Counted from the first letter of the stretch, positions 35,688-44,727 are shown. The stretch: 64,000 bases of DNA from Enterococcus crotali (GCF_000633635.1 NZ_AYPQ01000006.1:1-64000), one strand, 5' to 3'. Numbers and translations are program-made. Notes: generated from the letters alone by a model not told the origin.

Positions 35688-36212
35688 CTACTGTGTAGTT
35701 TCTTCCATTCTACAGTATGAACAAACAGTTTCATTTGAAGGCATTGGTGCTCCGCAAAAATGACAGATTTTATTTCCTATTTTGATATTTCTCTTTGGTG
35801 ACACTTTCATATCTTTCTTTTGCACGACTTCTGTATTTCGCTTCTGTACTACATCAGCATTTCGTCCTTGCGGCTCTGCAGGATTACTGTTTTGATTCCC
35901 ATTTGTTACCGCTGCCCTAGTTACCTTATGCTTATCTTCAACAGATTTCTTTTTTGGTTCTGTCTCCCTATAAAAAATGCTTGTGACCGCATCAAAAACA
36001 CCGATCCAGATGAGCACATCATTGTCCCAATCACTAGTGAGGATAAACACGAAAAGTAACAGTCCTCCAGAAATAAAATTTTTGTTTAGTAATCTAGGAA
36101 TCCCAGTTGCTCCAAGTATCAAAGTAAGAAAAAAAGTATTCCTAGGTTTCATATTATACAGCAAGCCTGATCTTTTGATCATAAATAAATTATTTTTAAT
36201 AAACGTCCACAT
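35688..36212 (-). CDS. Small membrane protein with C-terminal zinc ribbon
   Basis: A ~174-aa protein: two or three short hydrophobic segments (FFLTLILGATGIP, GGLLLFVFILTS, VLIWIGVFDAVTS), a long polar linker with the repeated block VVQKRNTEVVQKKD, and a C-terminal zinc ribbon (CHFCGAPMPSNETVCSYC). The start at 36212 is 4 nt after GGAG; an upstream ATG at 36242 is possible. The family resembles small TM2-like zinc-ribbon membrane proteins. Function unknown. Confidence 0.65.
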   Translation of the reverse strand: MWTFIKNNLFMIKRSGLLYNMKPRNTFFLTLILGATGIPRLLNKNFISGGLLLFVFILTSDWDNDVLIWIGVFDAVTSIFYRETEPKKKSVEDKHKVTRAAVTNGNQNSNPAEPQGRNADVVQKRNTEVVQKKDMKVSPKRNIKIGNKICHFCGAPMPSNETVCSYCRMEETTQ

Positions 36213-36349
36213 TTTTCTCCAACACCTCTTCATTAAACCCATTTGTCATCCATTATAATCATAAAATCGTCAAGATTCAACATGACCTAAGAATAGCTTA
36301 AAAAGGTTTCGACAGAAATCATTATTTTTTCACCACTGTTTATTCAAAA

Positions 36350-36391
36350 TGAAAAGGGCTGAGACATAGCAACAGTCCCAAACCCTTTTAA
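36350..36391 (-). terminator. Probable terminator of the SDR-MerR operon
   Basis: AAAAGGG and CCCTTTT bracket an inner GGGCTG/CAGTCCC pairing. The tail on the minus strand is TTTTCATTTT. Confidence 0.55.
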
Positions 36392-36400
36392 ACTTTTTTA

Positions 36401-36805
36401 TCAGCTTAGCGTATCTTCACGATTCATTTTATTGATCATTGCTGTCGTTTTTGGCAATAAATCGTCATAGTAGTCATCTATTTTATTATTTATGGTAGCT
36501 AATCTTCCTTGAAGCTCTTCGATTTTTGCTGAGATTCGTTCCTGTTCTTCTTCTAACAAATTTTTTCTGGCTTCGATGGTATGATCCCCTTGATTCGCCA
36601 ATCTAACATATTCAATGATCATCTCCAAGGTCATGCCAGAAGCTTTTAATCTTAAAATCGATTGAATCCATTCCAAATCAACTTCATCATAATTCCGTAT
36701 ACCGTGAGTTGTTCTTGTAACTGTGGGAATGACACCGATTCTTTCATAGTACCTTAATGTATCAGCGGAAAGCCCCACCAACTCTGCCATTTCTTTAATC
36801 GTCAT
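36401..36805 (-). CDS. MerR family regulator
   Basis: A 134-aa MerR protein: HTH (TIKEMAELVGLSADTLRYYERIGVIP), wing (TTHGIRNYDEVDLEWIQSILRLKASGM) and a dimer helix (RKNLLEEEQERISAKIEELQ). There are no C-terminal metal-site cysteines, so it belongs to the organic-signal group near AdhR/NmlR-like regulators. It begins right after the SDR stop codon (TAG-ATG) and likely acts on the 19-bp-spaced promoter at 37703-37733. Confidence 0.9.
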   Translation of the reverse strand: MTIKEMAELVGLSADTLRYYERIGVIPTVTRTTHGIRNYDEVDLEWIQSILRLKASGMTLEMIIEYVRLANQGDHTIEARKNLLEEEQERISAKIEELQGRLATINNKIDDYYDDLLPKTTAMINKMNREDTLS

Positions 36806-37657
36806 CTAGCTTTCCTCTTTTTGTACAAAATCTACTGACTCTGATAATTTTTTATATTTTTCCGTCATTAGAATTTTCTGATTCGACATATTTAATGCTA
36901 ATTCATAAGCATCACCGCCAACCATTAATTCTAAAGGTGGTTCGTCCAGTTCAACGATTTCCATGTATAAGGCAGCGACTTTTTCGGGATCTCCAGGTTG
37001 ATTGTCATTCATCGCAGCAACAAACTCAAGTCGTTCTTCTACAGCTTTTTTATACGGCTCACTAACTGCTTTTGACAGCATATAAGAATTTTCTGATAAA
37101 AACTCTGTCCGCAAATACCCTGGAGCAGCATTGATCACATGAATTCCAAAAGGCTTGACTTCATCTGCAAAGGCTTGCGTAATTCCATTAATAGCAAACT
37201 TTGTTCCTGCATATGTGGATTCAAATGAGCCTGCGTACAGACCTGAAATTGATGACGTATTGATGATATAGCCTGATTCTTGCTCTCTCATAATCGGCAT
37301 GACCGCTCTCATCATATTTAACGTGCCAAAAACATTGATATCAAAACAGGCTCTGACTTCCTCATCCGTTAAATCCTCGACAGCGCCAGCTACCATATAG
37401 CCTGCATTATTTACCAAAACATCAATTCTACCAAATTTTTCAATCGCTGCTTTTATTATCTTTTGAATATCAGTTTCATCTGTTAAAGACAAACTTATCG
37501 GTAAAAACGAAGGACTTTCTGGTCCCACTTTTTGAATCAGTGCTTTTGAATCACGACTTGTTGTGATAACTTGTTGTCCATTATTGAGTAGTGCTTTTGT
37601 TAAAACCAAGCCTAACCCTTTAGAACCTCCTGTTACTAACCAGACCTTTTTACTCAT
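36806..37657 (-). CDS. Short-chain dehydrogenase/reductase (SDR)
   Basis: A 283-aa SDR with the nucleotide-binding TGGSKGLGLVL, NNAGYM, catalytic Ser in NTSSISG and YAGTKFA (Tyr-x-x-x-Lys). It reduces or oxidises an unknown alcohol/carbonyl with NAD(P)H. The start at 37657 follows GAGAGGAAG; the frame is open upstream but has no SD. It is the first gene of a two-gene operon with a MerR regulator. Confidence 0.9.
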   Translation of the reverse strand: MSKKVWLVTGGSKGLGLVLTKALLNNGQQVITTSRDSKALIQKVGPESPSFLPISLSLTDETDIQKIIKAAIEKFGRIDVLVNNAGYMVAGAVEDLTDEEVRACFDINVFGTLNMMRAVMPIMREQESGYIINTSSISGLYAGSFESTYAGTKFAINGITQAFADEVKPFGIHVINAAPGYLRTEFLSENSYMLSKAVSEPYKKAVEERLEFVAAMNDNQPGDPEKVAALYMEIVELDEPPLELMVGGDAYELALNMSNQKILMTEKYKKLSESVDFVQKEES

Positions 37658-37702
37658 CTTTATACTTCCTCTCTTTTCGTTGTTTGATCGATCAACAAGG
37701 AA

Positions 37703-37733
37703 AGTATATACCTTGGAGGTACCTCCAAGACAA
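37703..37733 (-). promoter_or_regulatory. MerR-type promoter with operator in a 19-bp spacer
   Basis: On the minus strand TTGTCT and TATACT are 19 bp apart. The spacer contains most of the perfect palindrome CTTGGAGGTACCTCCAAG (37712-37729). Long spacer plus palindrome is the classic MerR-activated design. Confidence 0.8.
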
Positions 37734-37742
37734 GACATTTTT

Positions 37743-38291
37743 TTAATTATTTTTTTGAACAAGTTCTGCCAGCTTATTTACAGTATTAGCATTTCGGATC
37801 GTAATTCGACTATACATCTTCGTTCCGACAATTTTTGACCAGCGGCTTCTAGAAAATGTTTTGATTGGTGCAGACCAGAAAATAACACGTTCATGATGCG
37901 CCACTTTTTCATATTCTGCTTTAGCCTCACCGACAGAGGCAATCACTTCTTCCGTTGTCGTTGGAGGAATCACGAAAATAGCATTGTGTTTTGATTCCTT
38001 ATCTGTATTCCACCAGTCCGGCATGTGCTCTAATGCTTTTAGCAAAGCTTCGGCAGGTACGATCGTCACGATGATTTTAAGACCAAACGCTGCTTCAATC
38101 AGTTGCTCACAATCTTTTGTCAGTTGTAAAATCTCGGTTTCTTCACTATCAAAAATGACATTCCCACTATTTAAATACGTCATAACATTTGTAAAGCCAT
38201 GTTGTTCAAAACGAGCTTTCAATGTTGCCATCACTACTCGATTTTTCCCACCAACATTGACGCCGCGTAATAAAGCAATATAGGTTTGCAT
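37743..38291 (-). CDS. DUF1697 domain-containing protein
   Basis: A 182-aa protein recognisable as DUF1697: YIALLRGVNVGGKNRVVMA at the start, TYLNSGNVIFDSEE, and the C-terminal RSRWSKIVGTKMYSRITIRN. The family is widespread and cytoplasmic, without an established activity. Its stop lies 10 bp from the -35 box of the MerR-type promoter. Confidence 0.85.
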   Translation of the reverse strand: MQTYIALLRGVNVGGKNRVVMATLKARFEQHGFTNVMTYLNSGNVIFDSEETEILQLTKDCEQLIEAAFGLKIIVTIVPAEALLKALEHMPDWWNTDKESKHNAIFVIPPTTTEEVIASVGEAKAEYEKVAHHERVIFWSAPIKTFSRSRWSKIVGTKMYSRITIRNANTVNKLAELVQKNN

Positions 38292-38464
38292 CGCCCATCA
38301 CTCCTTGTTTTCTATTTATCTAAAAGTATAACGTATTCAAAGAACAGAAGTAAAAAAGCTAGCTCTTATATCGTATAATAAAAGTAATTATTTTCTTTTA
38401 AGGCAGAGTCTATATTATAATAAAGAACCAACAATCCTAATCCAAAAGAAAAGAGGTCGTCATA

Positions 38465-38836
38465 ATGAAAGATATAAATGAATTTTTTTCAAAAATTAGT
38501 GAACCAGTGCATCGGGCCCGTTTAGAAGAAATTTTTAATTGGACCAAAGAACATTATCCACAATTAAATGTTGTAATCAAATGGAATCAACCCATGTTTA
38601 CTGATCATGATACCTTTATTATTGCTTACAGTGCAACGAAAAAACATGTTTCAGTTGCACCAGAAACAGTCGCGATCACGGCTTTTAAAGAAGCCATCGA
38701 ACAAGCTAATTATCAACATACCGATAACCTTTTCAAAATCACTTGGGACCAGTCTATTGATTTTTCCCTATTGAAAAAAATAATTGATTACAATATTCAA
38801 GAAAAAATCCACTACACAAAATTTTGGCGAGAATAG
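38465..38836 (+). CDS. DUF1801 (YdhG/iron-chaperone-like) protein
   Basis: A 123-aa protein with the DUF1801 pattern: NVVIKWNQPMFTDHDTFIIAYS, KHVSVAPE and a C-terminal DFSLLKKIIDYNIQEK helix. Bacillus relatives include a frataxin-like YdhG; its role here is unknown. SD AAAGAGG precedes the ATG by 9 nt. A terminator follows at 38973. Confidence 0.8.
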   Translation: MKDINEFFSKISEPVHRARLEEIFNWTKEHYPQLNVVIKWNQPMFTDHDTFIIAYSATKKHVSVAPETVAITAFKEAIEQANYQHTDNLFKITWDQSIDFSLLKKIIDYNIQEKIHYTKFWRE

Positions 38837-38972
38837 TATGTAGGTAACGTGCTTTATTCAAAAAAGTTTTATCGATAAGCATTTATTGAAGTAGCAAAAT
38901 TGGTTTAAATCTATTATTATTTAGACATAGAGAGTTACTTAATTATCTTCCCCAAAGATAAAATAAGAATTG

Positions 38973-39002
38973 ATTCCATCTTACTTGAGATGGAATTTTT
39001 TT
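38973..39002 (+). terminator. Terminator downstream of the DUF1801 gene
   Basis: ATTCCATC and GATGGAAT form a stem followed by T7. Confidence 0.8.
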
Positions 39003-39024
39003 GTAATTTGCAGAAAGAAGCTAA

Positions 39025-39053
39025 TTGACAAACTGTCAGTCAGACTTTATACT
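39025..39053 (+). promoter_or_regulatory. Promoter and operator of the TetR gene
   Basis: TTGACA and TATACT are 17 bp apart, close to consensus. The palindrome TGACA-AAC-TGTCA (39026-39038) overlaps the -35 box and recurs at 39849. Confidence 0.8.
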
Positions 39054-39075
39054 GATTTAAAAAGGAGTGCTGATT

Positions 39076-39678
39076 ATGCGTGACATTAAAGAACCTGAAA
39101 TTCGTAGAGCTGAAATTATGGATACTGCTGGTCAGTTATTTATGGAAAAAGGGTATTTAAAAACTACCACTCAAGATATTATTGAGCGCTTAAATATTTC
39201 CCGAGGATTACTTTACTACCACTTTAAAAATAAAGAAGATATTTTGTATTACTTAGTCGAACGTCAAACAGCGCCTCTATTACACCAACTAGAAAGCATA
39301 GCCAATAATAAAAGTCTTTCCGCAATTGAAAAAATCCAAAAATTTATTGAAGCCACCATGATCAAGAAAGATACGATCACAGAGGAGATGGTTAGCCTTC
39401 AAAGAACCGTTGATTTGGAACAAAACCGTTATGTGACAGACCGCTTTTCTCACAAGCTAATCAATGAGGTCACGTTGTATTTTGAACAGATCATTATTCA
39501 AGGAATCAAAGAAAAGGTTTTCCACGTAAGCTATCCACTAGAGACAGCTACTTTTCTTATGACAGGCTTTGTTTTTGTCTCTAACGATCTAAGCGAATCT
39601 TCCGAACACAAGAATTATTTATCTGCGTTTCAAGCAATTTTAGAACGAGTGTTACAGTCTAATGAACCCATTTTTTAA
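39076..39678 (+). CDS. TetR family regulator of the adjacent ABC transporter
   Basis: A 200-aa regulator with the TetR HTH TTQDIIERLNISRGLLYYHFKNKEDIL (about 28-54) and a helical effector domain. The start at ATG 39076 has AAAGGAG 9 nt upstream. The same TGACA-N3-TGTCA palindrome precedes this gene and the ABC transporter genes 225 bp downstream, so autoregulation plus control of the transporter is likely. Confidence 0.88.
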   Translation: MRDIKEPEIRRAEIMDTAGQLFMEKGYLKTTTQDIIERLNISRGLLYYHFKNKEDILYYLVERQTAPLLHQLESIANNKSLSAIEKIQKFIEATMIKKDTITEEMVSLQRTVDLEQNRYVTDRFSHKLINEVTLYFEQIIIQGIKEKVFHVSYPLETATFLMTGFVFVSNDLSESSEHKNYLSAFQAILERVLQSNEPIF

Positions 39679-39792
39679 TAACAGACGAAGTTGGAACTGA
39701 AGTTTATTTTCGAAAACTTCAAAACGTAGTGCTTTAGCACTTGGAAAATATAGGCGTTACTTTTTTGATTTCAACGTATATCAAGATGCCAT

Positions 39793-39831
39793 GTGAGTGG
39801 GATATGACTCGAAGAGTTATGTCTCACTCAC
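39793..39831 (+). other. Strong hairpin between the TetR gene and the ABC operon
   Basis: GTGAGTGGGATATGACTC and GAGTTATGTCTCACTCAC pair with a few G-U pairs on the plus strand. No clear T run follows, so it is a weak terminator or RNA structure. Similar hairpins are common in enterococcal intergenic regions. Confidence 0.5.
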
Positions 39832-39848
39832 CTTCTTAGAACTTCAAC

Positions 39849-39861
39849 TGACAATTTGTCA
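39849..39861 (+). promoter_or_regulatory. TetR operator upstream of the ABC transporter
   Basis: TGACA-ATT-TGTCA sits within the longer perfect palindrome AACTGACAATTTGTCAGTT. It matches the operator at 39026-39038. Confidence 0.7.
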
Positions 39862-39901
39862 GTTAGAAAAAACCAATGAATAAACAAAGGAGAATCACAA
39901 C

Positions 39902-40615
39902 ATGTTAACGATTAAAAATCTAACAAAGTCATATACAAATAATAAAAAAGCGATAGATAATCTAACGCTCACAATTGAGTCTGGTGATATTTTTGGATTT
40001 ATCGGCGGGAATGGTGCCGGTAAAACAACAACGATCAAAGCTATTGTCGGAATCCATGATTTTGAGCGGGGTGAAATAATCATCAATGGAACCTCTATCA
40101 AAACAGATCCCATTCTTTGCAAAAGTGAAATGGCTTATATTCCAGATAATCCAGATTTATACGAACACTTAACTGGTTTACAATATATCAATTTTATTGC
40201 TGATCTGTACGAGGTTCCTGAAGCTTTACGAAAACAAAATATTCAGCACTTTGGCGAGCTATTTGAGATGCTACCTTATCTTGGCCAAGTCATTTCTTCT
40301 TATTCTCATGGAATGAAACAAAGAACAGCACTAATCGCAGCATTTACTCACTCACCTAAATTATTGATTCTAGATGAACCGTTCGTGGGACTAGATCCTA
40401 AAGCAGCATTTATTTTAAAGTCTCTCATGAAAAAATTAGTTTCAAAGGGCGGTGCAATCTTCTTTTCAACACATGTACTAGATGTGGCAGAAAAGTTATG
40501 TAATAAAATCGCTGTGATCAAAAACGGACAGTTGATTGTTACTGGAGATACACAGGAAGTTATTGGTGATCAATCATTGGAACAGTTATTTATGGAGGTT
40601 CAAGAGTATGCGTAA
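39902..40615 (+). CDS. ABC transporter ATP-binding protein
   Basis: A 237-aa ATPase: Walker A GGNGAGKTTTIKAI, signature YSHGMKQRTALIAAF, Walker B LLILDEPFVGLDP and switch His in STHVLDVAEKL. It resembles the ATPases of ABC-2 exporters. Its 3' end overlaps the permease start by 8 nt, so the two are coupled. The substrate is unknown, but TetR control suggests export of a small molecule. Confidence 0.9.
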   Translation: MLTIKNLTKSYTNNKKAIDNLTLTIESGDIFGFIGGNGAGKTTTIKAIVGIHDFERGEIIINGTSIKTDPILCKSEMAYIPDNPDLYEHLTGLQYINFIADLYEVPEALRKQNIQHFGELFEMLPYLGQVISSYSHGMKQRTALIAAFTHSPKLLILDEPFVGLDPKAAFILKSLMKKLVSKGGAIFFSTHVLDVAEKLCNKIAVIKNGQLIVTGDTQEVIGDQSLEQLFMEVQEYA

Positions 40616-42170
40616 TACATTGATTTTATTTAAAATCTTAGTAATTCATAATTTTTATTTAAATGAACTATTTCAAACGAACAAGGGAAAATCCACTAAA
40701 CTTATCAGCCTTCTTGGGATTCTTCTTTTGATTTTATTTTTTGGTTTTTATAATGTACAAACTGCTAAAACCTTGGTCTTGATGGGGGAAGGAACGCTGA
40801 TTCCAGCTTATATGGTTGCGATATCGAGCTTTATTTTGATGCTCATGACTATGTTCCGCTCAAATGGGCTTTTATTTGCAAGTAACGATATTGAACCATT
40901 GTCTGCTCTGCCAGTAAAAGGACGTGATATTATTGCCAGTAAATTTTTATTTATGTATCTTATCAACTTGATGATCACGCTTGTTTTTATTTTACCTAGC
41001 AGTATTACTTGGTTTAATCAGACACAAGCGAGTGGCCTGTCGTTACTTCTCTATCTAACTTCTATGCTTTTTATCCCATTCATTCCAATGTGCTTTGCAG
41101 CTATGATTGGGGTTTTGATTGTCTTACTTTCTGCTTATTTTAAAAATAAAAACTTATTTTCTCTATTATTTTCCTTTCTAGCATTATGTTTTTTTGGGTA
41201 CTTCGGTTTTTCTAGTCTGCAGACAGGGACAAATTCTCAAAATTTAGGTACAATGCTGGCCAAACAAGTAACTAGTTTATATCCTTTGGCTCAACTTTTT
41301 TTATCACAGAACACTACTTACTTTCTTTATGGGGTTGGTGGATTTATCTTAGTCTCGGCGCTTAGCTTTATCTTATTTATTCGTGTTGTATCAAAGAATT
41401 ATTTGCGGATAAATGAGCTTACTTTAAATCCCTCGTTGAAAAAAACTGATAACAGATTGTTTATCAAACAACACAGTAAATTTCAGGCACTCTATCACAA
41501 GGAGCTAAGTCGTTTTTTTGCATCATACATGTACATTTTAAATACTAGTTTAGGCGTTGTTCTTTTATTTATTCTTAGTCTTGTTTTACTTTTTACTGGT
41601 CCTGAAAACCTAATTCATTATTTAAAAGTCGAAGTTGATTCATCTATATTAGGAACATATTCGTCTATTTTTATTGCTGCTCTGCTTTCCCTTAGCTGCA
41701 CCACTGCTGCTTCGATCTCTTTAGAAGGAAAAAATATTTGGATAGTAGAAAGCGCACCTGTTTCAGTAAAAAACATTGTCGACAGTAAAATTGCTGTTAA
41801 CTTGACACTTCATTTTATTGGCTACATCGTTGCTGTTTTTGCCGTAATATTACAGTTTAATTTAATATTGAATCAAGTCATTAGTTTAATTTTTATTCCT
41901 ATTATTTTTTCATTGTTTACAGCCACGCTCGGTATTTTTCTTAATAAAAAATCACCCAATTACGCCTGGAATAGTGAAACAGCTGTGGTCAAACAAAGTG
42001 CACCTGTCATTATCACTAATCTTGTGACCATGTTGCTTGTCTCGCTACCTGTTATTCTAACTCTACTTTTAGGCTTACCGTGGCTTCCATCACTTTGGGG
42101 CGTTTCGATTCTAGTCTCGTTCATTTCAGTGAATTTGTACACTAAACTATGCCGTTCAAAATACATTTAA
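40608..42170 (+). CDS. ABC transporter permease (ABC-2 type exporter)
   Basis: A 520-aa protein with about twelve hydrophobic segments. The start at 40608 (MRNTLILFKILVIHNFYLNE) has GGAGG 8-9 nt upstream within the ATPase gene. It has the double-length form (two six-segment halves) seen in Firmicute ABC-2 permeases such as the YdbJ/EcsB-like group. It works with the ATPase at 39902. No substrate motif is recognisable. Confidence 0.85.
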   Translation: MRNTLILFKILVIHNFYLNELFQTNKGKSTKLISLLGILLLILFFGFYNVQTAKTLVLMGEGTLIPAYMVAISSFILMLMTMFRSNGLLFASNDIEPLSALPVKGRDIIASKFLFMYLINLMITLVFILPSSITWFNQTQASGLSLLLYLTSMLFIPFIPMCFAAMIGVLIVLLSAYFKNKNLFSLLFSFLALCFFGYFGFSSLQTGTNSQNLGTMLAKQVTSLYPLAQLFLSQNTTYFLYGVGGFILVSALSFILFIRVVSKNYLRINELTLNPSLKKTDNRLFIKQHSKFQALYHKELSRFFASYMYILNTSLGVVLLFILSLVLLFTGPENLIHYLKVEVDSSILGTYSSIFIAALLSLSCTTAASISLEGKNIWIVESAPVSVKNIVDSKIAVNLTLHFIGYIVAVFAVILQFNLILNQVISLIFIPIIFSLFTATLGIFLNKKSPNYAWNSETAVVKQSAPVIITNLVTMLLVSLPVILTLLLGLPWLPSLWGVSILVSFISVNLYTKLCRSKYI

Positions 42171-42186
42171 TCAAGGAGTTCCCCTA

Positions 42187-42393
42187 ATGAAAAAAGATTG
42201 CTTAGTTTTATTGATGATCATAGCTATTCTTTTATTGGTTTGTCTATTTTTACCTAATGAAATACCCGTACACTTCAATTATCAGGGAAAAGCTGATCTT
42301 GTTGTTAATAAGTATTTTTTGTTGTTTGGAACATTCATCCTTTATTCCTTTTATTGGAAATTTCTTAGGAAAAAAGACCAAGAAAAAAAGTAA
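42187..42393 (+). CDS. DUF1648-type small membrane protein
   Basis: A 68-aa protein with two membrane segments and the DUF1648 motif LPNEIPVHFNYQGKAD between them, the N-terminal module of SdpI-like immunity proteins. It is too short to be a full SdpI. It is the last gene of the TetR/ABC operon (16 nt after the permease), which hints at a role in self-protection or export; that is inference. Confidence 0.75.
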   Translation: MKKDCLVLLMIIAILLLVCLFLPNEIPVHFNYQGKADLVVNKYFLLFGTFILYSFYWKFLRKKDQEKK

Positions 42394-42409
42394 CTAGCTC
42401 AAAAGATAA

Positions 42410-42455
42410 GCAAGCATTCACAAAAATTGCTCTTCAAACTTTTGTGAATGTTTGC
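42410..42455 (+). terminator. Terminator of the ABC operon
   Basis: CATTCACAAAA and TTTTGTGAATG form a stem extended by GCAA/TTGC ends. Confidence 0.75.
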
Positions 42456-42588
42456 CTATTCCGAAGTTCTTCAACGTACAAACGCTAGCTATTAGAAACT
42501 AACGCGACTGAAACGGTGTGCTGGATTGCTGTTTCTCGCTCTTTATTCAGCTCAAGTATTTACATGTGTTTATTTTATATGAGGGTTG

Positions 42589-42954
42589 TCAAATTTTTTC
42601 AACCTTCTCAACCGTAAATTCATTTACAACATTTCCAGTATTGAGTAAATCTGCCGGTTCAAATAATGCTACTAAGACCTCTTCAACAGGGTTCGGTCTG
42701 TGTGTAACCCCTTTGGGAATAACAATAAATTCATTTTCATTGACATCAACGGGTTCTTGATTTTCGATTTCAATCGTCAACTTGCCTTTAACAACCATAA
42801 ACATTTCATCTGAATCCTCATGTAAATGCCACGTGAAAGGCCCTTTTAGTTTTACCATTTTGACCGCCATATCATTAACTCGCGCCGCATCTTTTGGTTC
42901 ATAATCGTTTTCTATCGCAGCAAACTTTTCCAACATGTTTACTTTTGTAATCAT
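42589..42954 (-). CDS. Cupin domain protein
   Basis: A 121-aa single cupin with motif 1 WHLHEDSDEMFMVVKG (His, His, Glu metal ligands) and motif 2 NEFIVIPKGVTHRP. It probably binds a divalent metal and may be an isomerase or oxygenase of unknown substrate. Monocistronic. SD AAGGATGG lies upstream. Confidence 0.85.
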   Translation of the reverse strand: MITKVNMLEKFAAIENDYEPKDAARVNDMAVKMVKLKGPFTWHLHEDSDEMFMVVKGKLTIEIENQEPVDVNENEFIVIPKGVTHRPNPVEEVLVALFEPADLLNTGNVVNEFTVEKVEKI

Positions 42955-43038
42955 AACTACTCACCATCCTTTTTATTTTCCATGAGCTAGCTTCTTTATG
43001 CTTACCTAAATTATAACAGATATTCTCTCATACATTTC

Positions 43039-43968
43039 TTAAGAAATAATGACTAAACCTAGAATGATCAATAGAATCGAAATAACTTTCTGCCTGCTTA
43101 TCACAGTTTTTCTAAGGCCAAAAAGACCGAATTGATCAATCAAACTAGACATAATAATTTGTCCTAATAAAAATAAACTACTCGTTAAAACAGAACCTAG
43201 TTCCCCTACAACTAAAATAGTGCCCCCGACCACAATCACCCCAAAGGCGCCTCCAATATAAATCCACCAAGGTAATTTTTTCCCTGATGGGTCTTTCGTT
43301 GGAAAATTAATACTTTTTTGTACAATAAGAACAACGACAAATAAAATAATCAAACCGACCAAAAATGAAATCAACGTAGCAACTAATGGCGAGCGCACAG
43401 CGCTTCTCAACTGCCCGTTAAAGATAGCTTGTAAAGGGGGAAATACCCCAGCAACCAAGGCAAACATCAGCCAGAAGTAACTCGTTTTTTCAGTTTCTTC
43501 CTCTTTGTGTATTTTCTTCCGATTAGTTTTTTGTAGGAGAAAAACAGCTAGTAACATGATCCCAATTCCCATTATTCTTTTCAAGCTTAGCTGAACGACT
43601 GGTAAGCCTAAGAATCCAAAGCTATCAAAGACTGCCCCAGAAATAATCTGACTTGTTACAGTCAAAAATGTTGTATTTGTCGCACCAATTTTCCTAAACA
43701 ATATAATATTTGAAACATTATAAACGACACCTGAAACAGCCCCGCCAACATAAGTATAGAGAGGATACGATAAATCTAACATGTTCAACTGATCAAAATC
43801 CCACAAAAACGTTGCTGTAAGCAGAATGATCGATCCTACAAAAAATGCAATCAAAGACGCATTAAGTGGCGTTTTCGTATACCTGCTTAAAGTTGAATTG
43901 ATTGAGGCCTGAATAGAAAAAAAACAACCCGTTAAAATGCCAAGACTGAGAAATAAAATAAACTCCAT
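43039..43968 (-). CDS. DMT family transporter (YdcZ/DUF606, two-repeat form)
   Basis: A 309-aa protein with ten hydrophobic segments made of two five-segment YdcZ repeats: QASINSTLSRYTKTPLNASL in the first and QAIFNGQLRSAVRSPLVATL in the second. The paired repeats face each other as in EamA-type exporters. The start at 43968 has AAGGAG 7 nt upstream. It follows an Rrf2 regulator gene by about 70 bp and is probably controlled by it. The substrate is unknown. Confidence 0.85.
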   Translation of the reverse strand: MEFILFLSLGILTGCFFSIQASINSTLSRYTKTPLNASLIAFFVGSIILLTATFLWDFDQLNMLDLSYPLYTYVGGAVSGVVYNVSNIILFRKIGATNTTFLTVTSQIISGAVFDSFGFLGLPVVQLSLKRIMGIGIMLLAVFLLQKTNRKKIHKEEETEKTSYFWLMFALVAGVFPPLQAIFNGQLRSAVRSPLVATLISFLVGLIILFVVVLIVQKSINFPTKDPSGKKLPWWIYIGGAFGVIVVGGTILVVGELGSVLTSSLFLLGQIIMSSLIDQFGLFGLRKTVISRQKVISILLIILGLVIIS

Positions 43969-44039
43969 ATAGATACTCCTTTTCATATATATTAAAGACA
44001 CTTAATGTCCTTTATAACTCCGTTTAAAAGAGAGTAACT

Positions 44040-44432
44040 TTAGTTACTCTCTTCAAGTACAATTGCTAATGTTTGACTTCTTAAGTAATCTTCCATAATT
44101 TTTTCTGCATGAAACATTACTTTTTTTATATCGCAATTCGGATCATCATGGACATAACATTCGAATAATGATTGTTTCCCTTCAACTGCTTGGATCACAT
44201 CAAAAAATGTGATTGTTTGCCAATTAGATCGAATCGAATAGCCTCCATTGGCGCCTGAATTAGCTTTTATCAATTGTTCCTTTGATAATTTCGTTAAAAT
44301 TTTTGATAAATAGGTTGGCGAAATATCTTGTTCTTTTGCTAATTCATTAACATTGATCGGCATTTTATCCTGGTTTTTTGCTAGAAAAAACATCGTATGC
44401 AGCGCATAATCTGTTGCTTTAGAATATTTCAT
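44040..44432 (-). CDS. Rrf2 family regulator
   Basis: A 130-aa Rrf2-type winged helix protein: ATDYALHTMFFLAKNQDKMP, then NVNELAKEQDISPTYLSKILTKL and GANGGYSIRS. Only two cysteines (ECYVHDDPNC) lie in the region where IscR/NsrR carry three cluster ligands, so cluster binding is doubtful. The AT-rich AAGA...TCTT arms at 44449-44476 upstream could be its operator. It precedes the DMT transporter gene. Confidence 0.88.
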   Translation of the reverse strand: MKYSKATDYALHTMFFLAKNQDKMPINVNELAKEQDISPTYLSKILTKLSKEQLIKANSGANGGYSIRSNWQTITFFDVIQAVEGKQSLFECYVHDDPNCDIKKVMFHAEKIMEDYLRSQTLAIVLEESN

Positions 44433-44678
44433 ACTATCCTCCCTTTTTAAAGACTATATATATCTATAATATCTTTAATAACAGAATTGTCAAGATTTTT
44501 CTTTTCCAGATAAATGACGAATATGCCAGAATAAAAGATAGGAGCAGAAACAACTTATTATTTTTGTTGTATCGAACAAAAGGTTAAGAATTTCTTTAGA
44601 GAAAAACAGGCTTATCCTTAACATCCTAAGCCATTTTTTTACTCAATGCGTTTAATTTTTACTATTTTGAAAAACTAA

Positions 44679-44708
44679 TTGACGAAACTCCTATCTTTAA
44701 GTTAAGAT
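44679..44708 (+). promoter_or_regulatory. Candidate plus-strand promoter of the first small-RNA unit
   Basis: TTGACG and TAAGAT are 18 bp apart. A transcript from here would run antisense across the minus-strand RNA at 44728-44829 and end at the hairpin 44916-44947. Confidence 0.4.
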
Positions 44709-44727
44709 AATATTACAAAATAAAATT

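Noticed and set aside
39793-39831. Hairpin 39793-39831 resembles the CRISPR repeat because both contain GTGAGTG/CTCACTC
   Set aside because: The match is short, there is only one copy, and no spacer structure is present.
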